NCBI RefSeq assembly: GCF_027596085.1
Contig: NC_072470.1
Location: 5,462,320 to 5,526,319 of the forward strand
Direction of reading: 5' to 3'
DNA from: Anoplopoma fimbria
Lineage: Eukaryota > Chordata > Actinopteri > Perciformes > Anoplopomatidae
Length of the DNA stretch: 64,000 nt
Shown: in pieces, positions 58,265 through 64,000 of the stretch
How the letters are laid out: each line of letters opens with the position of its first letter
Numbering within the stretch: the stretch's first letter is position 1
Translations under genes and position numbers: made by a program
The notes under the pieces: generated by a model
Told to the model about the DNA's origin: nothing
Database searches by the model: none
What the model saw: only the letters and a program-made list of their open reading frames with translations

Positions 58265-58301
<37 letters not shown>
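58247..58301. repeat. (CA)n microsatellite just upstream of the UNC80 ATG
   Basis: About 27 copies with one interruption, ending some 28 nt before the initiator, so probably inside the 5' untranslated region. Confidence 0.95.
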
Positions 58302-58302
<1 letters not shown>

Positions 58303-58399
58303 CTGCTGGCTCTGCCCAGGTGACCGGCGAGCTCAACTCACGACATGATTGGGTTCTTCCTGCGTAAAATGGCTGCAAGTGTCGGTCTGTCTGTGGCAA

Positions 58400-58472
58400 T
58401 AGAGAGAGAGAGAGAGAGAGAGTCAGAGAGAGAGAGAGAGAGACATAGACAGAGAGTGAGAGAGAGAGAGAG
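58400..58472. repeat. (GA)n microsatellite
   Basis: Imperfect GA tract upstream of UNC80, likely promoter-proximal. Confidence 0.92.
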
Positions 58473-58586
58473 AGGTGGGTGGGTGGGTGTAGAAGGAGAG
58501 CGCTCTGATTTCAGCACCTCCCTTTGCTGGACAGCGACAGTTAATCGGCGTGCTAATTTATCTGCGGCGGCGGCGCTTAAAGACGC

Positions 58587-58588
<2 letters not shown>

Positions 58589-58660
<72 letters not shown>
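58589..58660. repeat. (GT)n microsatellite
   Basis: About 36 uninterrupted copies upstream of UNC80. Confidence 0.96.
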
Positions 58661-58663
<3 letters not shown>

Positions 58664-59574
58664 CGCCAGATGTTTTTTCTCCTTAAACACCCCCCCTCCC
58701 CAAAATCATCATTATATTATAGGAAATGACACACGCCTTTGACTAAAAGCTTCCACATCATGGTCCTTAAATTGATTATCAACAGGTGCGTTAATGACAC
58801 TTTAAAAGACAATTAATGCGACACTTCAAGTGTAAAAGGAGCAAAAGCACATTTTTTTCTTTAAAACAAAGTAAATTATCATTATACAGGAATGGCTCGT
58901 TATAATATGTATATATATTCTTATGTATATATAAGGCATTTGAGCTACTTTAGGGTTACATCACTGGGTAGTCTGATTTATAGTAGCCTATAGTAGCAAG
59001 TTTATCATATATGTGAAATCTTTTTCTAATATCTAACAATAACAGTAAGAAGAAGTGTAGTGGAGTAGAATTACAGTAGCATAAAAGAAAATAACGTTTT
59101 ACTCAAGTAAATTAAAAGTAACGCAACTTAGTTCAGCACAAAAGGTTAACTAAACTCTCCTACCGGTTCCTCTGGACCCCACTGACATCTTGTTCCCTTA
59201 ATTAAAGTACAAACACCGTGTAAAAGAAAGGCTAAGTCCAGGCTTAGTTTAAGGCCTATGTGCGGTCAAATATGCTACATTGTAGCCACTCGTAACGTGA
59301 AAGTCGTAAAGCGTGACACGAGGGGGCGCTGTTGCACGTAACTTCCAAAAATAAAATAAAAAAAACATAAAACACAACTATTACATCAGGTTCCCCCTAG
59401 TTATCGCAATAGTGCAGAAGTATGCAAAAATATTTCTGCTAATAAAAATAAATCAAAATGTTTGCCCCGCCCCCCTCCTACTTATGTACACAAAAACATA
59501 ATTTTCAGCATAATAAAAGCCATGAATCAAAATACATATTTTAACATTTTACACCCCCACCGTGCACACCAATA

Positions 59575-59796
59575 CAGTACCAGTCAAAAGTTTGGACACA
59601 CCTTCTCATTTAATGTTTTTTCTTTATTTTATTTTTATTTTTTTCTACATTGTAGATTAATATTGAAGACATCCAAACTATGTGGAATTATGTGGTAAAC
59701 AAACAAATGCTCAACAAACCAGAATATGTTTTATATTTTAAGATTCTTCAAAGTAGTTGAATGAGAAGGTGTGTCCAAACTTTTGACTGGTTACTG
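59575..59796. mobile_element. Tc1-type MITE (non-autonomous)
   Basis: A 222-bp element with inverted ends beginning CAGTAC(C)AGTCAAAAGTT and continuing TGGACACACCTTCTCATT on both sides, flanked by TA at 59573-59574 and 59797-59798. The interior is AT-rich and noncoding. The ends are unrelated to those of the complete Tc1 element at 13337-14945, so it was moved by a different Tc1 family. It sits just past the probable 3' end of MAP2. Confidence 0.93.
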
Positions 59797-59900
59797 TATA
59801 TCTGCTTTTCTCTCTGCTGGATTAAAACATGCATTCTAGAGAAAAATTGATCATAATAATAGTTTTGGAGAATTAATACAAAAACTAGACCATATCTGTT

Positions 59901-59915
59901 TTTATTTTCTTTATT
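59901..59915 (-). terminator. map2: Polyadenylation signals, candidate MAP2 3' end
   Basis: On the minus strand two AATAAA hexamers (59915-59910 and 59906-59901) lie close together, about 1.6 kb after the MAP2 stop. No transcript evidence. Confidence 0.4.
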
Positions 59916-61514
59916 TCTGTTGTCATCATCCTGTAGGAGCATTTGTCATCAGTACGTCTCAAACATCGGAAAGAGTGCACACATCTACATGGTCTTTTTA
60001 AATACACTTACACAGGCAAAGAGGGGCTGGGGAGGAGGGAAGCAAGAGTATAGGGAGCACAGAAAAACACTGGAGGGGTAACCGACACCGGGGGGAGGAG
60101 GAAAAGGGGGGCAGAGGAGTTTCACAATGGTTAGCAGAGAATATGCTAGAACAGTTTTGTTTTTTATTCTTTTTTTTTTTTATGATCATTTCTAACAGCT
60201 GCAAGTTGGGGGTTACTCCCATTATTCATTTCTCCTCCGTTTTCGGCTTTCATTTCCTGTGAAGTTACTGGATCAATCGCACAATAAGGGCAAGGTAGCT
60301 GCTCTTTTAATGGAATGTTTTCATATAAAGCTTCATTTTTTCTACTTTTTTAACACTCTTTTCCCATTCAAATACAGTGTACAACCCAGTCTCTGCAAAG
60401 AAAGATCACAGGAGCATGGGGGGCTGTTTCCAGATCTGAGGATCTGACCGTTAAGTATAGACACTAGAATGCATCCTGGCCGTGTACGCTCACACTGAAA
60501 GGTTTAAATTACTCCAAATAGATCTAATTTATTCATCATGTATTTGCCATGCCAGCATAACAGCATTGTTGTAGCCTAATAAAATCACAGAGCTTATGTA
60601 AAATCAAACAAAAAGAGCAGCCCATTGGTTTGCAAAAAAAAAGAAAAAAGAATCTATTGGAAAGCTTAGCCTTTTAGCGTTTGACTCGACATAACTGCAG
60701 TGGTTATCCACATTTAAGTGCTAATAAGCCAGTGCAGCCGCAGGGAACATACAAAACTGGAACAACTTCGACTACAGTGACATATATAAAAAGAAAACAT
60801 AATAAGAGATTTTTCTCTAACAGTTCAGCACATTTCAGGAAATCATGAGATTTAAAAACCAACCAACCAACGAACAAAAATGTCACATCTTAGCAGACAT
60901 GCTCTTCAGCCATTCTTCTGCAGGTTCAGTTACAAGCCATGTTTCTGGAAGTTAAGCCTCTCACACAGTTTTATCTTTAAGACTAGCGTCTAGTATCAAG
61001 TAGCTATTTTCTTGCATTCAGTACCATTTTAATTCTGAACAAACATTATGCAACAGTTCACCTTACATTTATCCCCGTATGAGTGGAATGTGATGCTTTT
61101 CACGCTTAAAATCACTGTACAATCTTAAAACCGTCAATGCCTTCTTAGACAAACACATCCACTCAAACCTTAGCCTTCGGTCTATCTAGAACAAAACAGA
61201 AAAGTCCATATTTGAGTGATAGGGAACAAACGAAAAACAAATAAAGAGTGACGGAGTGTGTACCCTTTAAGGGTGTGAATGAAAAATAATCCTTGAGTTT
61301 TTTTTAAAATCCCACTGGAAGGGGTCGGAAGGGTGCTTGATGGACGAGACAGTCGATCAGCTACAACTGTAGAACCTGTGGGGTCAAGTGGGGGGGGGTC
61401 ATGTTGCAGTGAAGGACCATGGGAAAACACTGGATGCTTATGAGTGAAAGAGATCGATGGGGAGAGGAGTGATTGTGTGGATTCTGGAGGTTATCCTAGG
61501 CGGAGGCAGCCCGC
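59916..61514 (-). other. map2: Probable MAP2 3' untranslated region
   Basis: About 1.6 kb with no exon, repeat or other gene recognised, downstream of the MAP2 stop codon and before the candidate polyadenylation signals. Confidence 0.5.
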
Positions 61515-61724
61515 TCATAAGCCCTGCTTGGCCAGGGCAGCGGTGACATCCTGGGCCAGCGTGGAGAGCTGGGGCGAATCCAGGATGTTGATGCTGCCGG
61601 AGGAGGACATGCGAGGGGAAGTGCCCCCCGTCTCGATCCCGGCGGTGTGCGTGACGACGATTTCCGCGCCGTGATCCACCCGAGCTTTGGCCGTTTCCCG
61701 GAAGGACAGCTTGTGGCTCTCGAT
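61515..61724 (-). CDS. map2: MAP2 terminal coding exon
   Basis: Acceptor CCCCCCGCCAG before 61724. Starts [20 protein letters not shown], continues with a serine/threonine-rich [12 protein letters not shown] segment and ends AALAKQGL. 69 codons plus stop, phase 0. Confidence 0.95.
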   Translation of the reverse strand: MESHKLSFRETAKARVDHGAEIVVTHTAGIETGGTSPRMSSSGSINILDSPQLSTLAQDVTAALAKQGL

Positions 61725-63682
61725 CTGGCGGGGGGGCAGGAAAAAAAAACCAAAACATGTCATGTGTCTTTTCTCTTCTTTATTTCTGCAGAAACCATAT
61801 TTAGTGTGCTTCTTTTTTATTACCATAACATTCCCCCCTCCAGGAGTGTGGCTGGTGTTGCCCAGAGAGCCGACCTTGGGAGCGGCCTTGTCTTTAAAGT
61901 CCAGCTTCACGTTCTCGATGCGCACATTTCCTCCCCCTGGGAACAGGACAGAAGGAGAAGAAAAAGTGTCAAACCCACAGGGCATCACTCGCCCTCCAGG
62001 CTTCTCCTGAGCAACACTGAGCAAAGAATCTAAGTGTGCACGCTGGAGTGCACGGGAAGGACACAGTGCTTCACAAAATCTTTGGTTTTAAACACCCTTT
62101 CAGATGTCTTACGGGTCAAATTGCCATCTTTGAAGTACCAAATGATTTCTTTGTATCCTTGTCAAAGTGATATTATTGCATATTGTACATGTTTCCCTAA
62201 TCAAAGCTAAATAAGTGCTGTACCTGGTCTGTGACGGATGTTGGACATGGAGTTACATTTGGCGGTGATGTGGCTCATGTCGACCTTCTTGGTCTGGATT
62301 TGGACCTGTGTACGGCATCAGCAAAAAGCACAAGTTAACATATCTTTACCTGAAAAAGTGCTTTGGAGGGATGGGAGCTACAGGTAACTGACATAAAAGG
62401 CAGTGAGGAGAAAGCTGATGTATATTTTGTGAAAAATAAATGTATGATTAAGTCAATCAAGAGACACAGTGATGCCGATGTCGCTTCCCTGGAGAGAGGT
62501 TAACATGAAAGTGAGCAGCGCAGACATCAAACACAACACAGGCACTGTGTGACGCTACAGGGAGCAGGTGCTTCAATTAAACTTTATTGTCCAATTAGTG
62601 CAAACACTGCTAAAAAGATACAGAGACAACCCTGCGTGCTTTAAAGGGGTGTTTACATTACGTATTCTGTGTGTAGCAGATATTTTTGGTGCAAATGCTC
62701 ATAGAAAATGACACTCAGAGGCACAAAACGTAGTTGAAAACAACCATAAATCACCAAAACGTTCATGCCTAAATGTATATGTTGAATGTGTGTGTTTCTT
62801 TTTGCAGAGGCACTCACATTTCCGCCGCCTGCTGCGTGCTGGATTTTGTCCAGGGAGCCACATTTAGCCTGAACGTGGCTAAAGTCCAGTTTAACACTTG
62901 GAATCATGACCTGGGAATGACAAAGCGACCTTTTTCTTATAAAAACAGCAAACACTGAGGGCATAACTGGAATTGGGGGGGGGAGCTTAAAAACACACAC
63001 CCGCCCCCTTTTGCTGCTCACAATAATCCTGTAAAAGTGTCCCAATTTTAAATCCACGACCTATCAACCTGCCGGCAGTCACTTCAGCGCTGGGGAATTT
63101 GAGTGTCAGCTGATGTAAAGCACCAAAAACAAACCGAAGCCTTTTTTTCTTTTATGGATGGAGTTTCGTTTTTATGCAGGGATAAAGATATTTTTTTTTA
63201 GAGAGCATGAAGCTGCACTTTCAGCGATGTAATCCATCAAGTGCTGAACTTGTCCCTGCTGTGAATAGAGGTCTTACAGCATATCTGAAACAGTTTGAAT
63301 CCCAAGTGCAAAATCCACTATACTACACAAGTACTGAGGGCAAGAAATGGCACCAAATACAATCAAAAATACCACTTGGGAAGTTTGGAACTTTACTTCT
63401 TGGTCGACAAAGAAGTAACATGGATGTATGTCACTTTCAATATAAACCCCTCTTGATTGAAGCACACAAACATATGGGTAGACAGATGCACACATAAAAA
63501 GCAGCAGAGAGTGCTACATTAGCAGCAGCTGAAAAAGAGGAAGAAAGAGAAGAGCAAAAAGAGAAAGAAAAAGAGAAAGGCGTACATACATTGCCTCCTT
63601 TGGGCGAGTGCTTCAGATTATCCTTGGAGCCGCACTTTGACTGAACACGACTGAAGTCCAGCGTCTTGTGTGAAATTTTAAC
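61515..63682 (-). CDS. map2: MAP2 C-terminal exons (partial gene), tubulin-binding repeats
   Basis: MAP2 binds and stabilises microtubules, mainly in neuronal dendrites. Only its last five coding exons are in the window, all minus strand with GT-AG borders and matching phases: 63682-63590 (93 nt), 62910-62818 (93 nt), 62305-62224 (82 nt), 61936-61824 (113 nt) and 61724-61515 (210 nt, TGA at 61517-61515). Sizes 93, 82, 113 and about 210 are the classical exon lengths of the tau/MAP2 repeat domain. Each repeat has the KxGS/KCGS and xGGGN signatures. The last exon reads [20 protein letters not shown] and ends [20 protein letters not shown], the MAP2 rather than tau or MAP4 terminus. Two 93-nt repeat exons are present where one is usual. 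The first repeat and the long projection domain lie beyond the right edge. Confidence 0.94.
61824..61936 (-). CDS. map2: MAP2 repeat R4 exon
   Basis: 113 nt. Completes the glycine codon from the previous exon, then [18 protein letters not shown] and [19 protein letters not shown]. Ends phase 0. Confidence 0.95.
62224..62305 (-). CDS. map2: MAP2 repeat R3 exon
   Basis: 82 nt: [20 protein letters not shown] then SNIRHRP plus one base. The Cys of the repeat is present. Confidence 0.95.
62818..62910 (-). CDS. map2: MAP2 R2-type repeat exon (second copy)
   Basis: 93 nt, 31 codons: [20 protein letters not shown] then [11 protein letters not shown]. Acceptor CATTCCCAG, donor AAT|GTGAGT. It keeps frame whether included or skipped. 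Confidence 0.92.
63590..63682 (-). CDS. map2: MAP2 R2-type repeat exon (first copy)
   Basis: 93 nt, 31 codons: [20 protein letters not shown] then [11 protein letters not shown]. Acceptor TGTTTTAG, donor AAT|GTATGT. Closest in form to the alternatively spliced R2 exon of mammalian MAP2. Confidence 0.92.
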
Positions 63683-64000
63683 CTAAAACAAAATCCAATT
63701 CAGAAAAAAGAAAAAAACACTATATGTGCCTCATTTCGATCAGTGTGGGATGAGTGGTCCTTGTGCCTTCACATGCACTTACATTACTCGTGTTAAAAAA
63801 CTGAGCTCTGAGAATAGAAGTGATTTTATTCCCATTCAGGAGGTAGAAATATTGTCATTGGCCAGTTAAACCTAAGAGCTAAAAAAAGACTGATGCTAAA
63901 TGAAAAATGCAAAAGGTAACATCATAAAGCCTAAACCTACAAACTAAAAACAAACAAATAAATAAACAGGCATACTGATATATATATATATATATATATA
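63683..64000 (-). other. map2: MAP2 intron continuing past the window edge
   Basis: AT-rich intronic DNA ending in a (TA)n run from about 63977 to 64000 that is cut by the window edge. No exon for the first microtubule-binding repeat is seen. Confidence 0.6.

Larger units (their letters stand above)
58219..59574. promoter_or_regulatory. UNC80 5' leader/promoter region and intergenic DNA
   Basis: No coding exon was found. The first 450 bp upstream of the UNC80 ATG carry three simple repeats: (CA)n at 58247-58301, (GA)n at about 58400-58472 and (GT)n at 58589-58660, with a short GCGGCGGCGC stretch near 58563. The transcription start is not identifiable. Beyond 58,700 the sequence is AT-rich intergenic DNA leading to a MITE. 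Confidence 0.45.

Noticed and set aside
57888..58686. Frames made of His-Thr or Cys-Val dipeptides
   Set aside because: Translations of CA/GT microsatellites.
61438..61758. Alternative minus-strand frames over the MAP2 last exon
   Set aside because: Out of frame with the conserved AALAKQGL terminus.

Overview
The window looks like vertebrate nuclear DNA, most probably from a spiny-rayed (percomorph-type) teleost fish. It has split genes with GT-AG introns, many CA/GA/TA microsatellites, an intact Tc1-family transposon, a short Tc1-type MITE, fish-type interspersed repeats and a teleost-style olfactory trace amine receptor. No species can be named from the sequence alone.

Left third (1 to about 15,400): almost entirely repetitive. 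A satellite built on the palindromic core CATACTATAGTATG fills 1-5095. A related satellite built on CATACTATACTATG follows in reverse orientation (5096-5700). Next comes an inverted repeat of tRNA-like units (arms 5701-6352 and 7369-7996), and then the second satellite again in forward orientation (about 8409-10549). A solo-LTR-like element (10550-11261), decayed satellite, a TA microsatellite and a complete Tc1-like transposon (13337-14945) with a full-length DD34E transposase complete the region. Small exon-like islands, including a coiled-coil module present three times, lie between these repeats. Two phase-matched minus-strand exons at 15975-16266 belong to a gene I could not identify.

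Middle: a single-exon, full-length trace amine-associated receptor (16888-17874, plus strand). It lacks the classical amine-binding Asp3.32 and carries Asp at 5.42, as known for the large teleost TAAR clade.

Right two thirds: a complete UNC80 gene on the minus strand. The start ATG is at 58218 and the stop at 20727. I placed 64 coding exons whose phases agree throughout, giving about 3,413 codons. UNC80 is the giant scaffold of the NALCN sodium-leak channel complex. Upstream of it and on the same strand are the last five coding exons of MAP2 (61515-63682), which encode tubulin-binding repeats and the conserved C-terminus. MAP2 followed by UNC80 in the same orientation is also the human 2q34 order, which supports both identifications. 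UNC80 and MAP2 are both neuronal genes. The receptor lies tail-to-tail with UNC80.

The most unusual parts are the palindromic tRNA-like/satellite complex, a candidate 15-nt UNC80 microexon, UG repeats abutting several UNC80 splice sites, and an apparent extra microtubule-binding repeat exon in MAP2. All exon boundaries were read by eye from splice signals, phase and family knowledge. No alignment or search was run.
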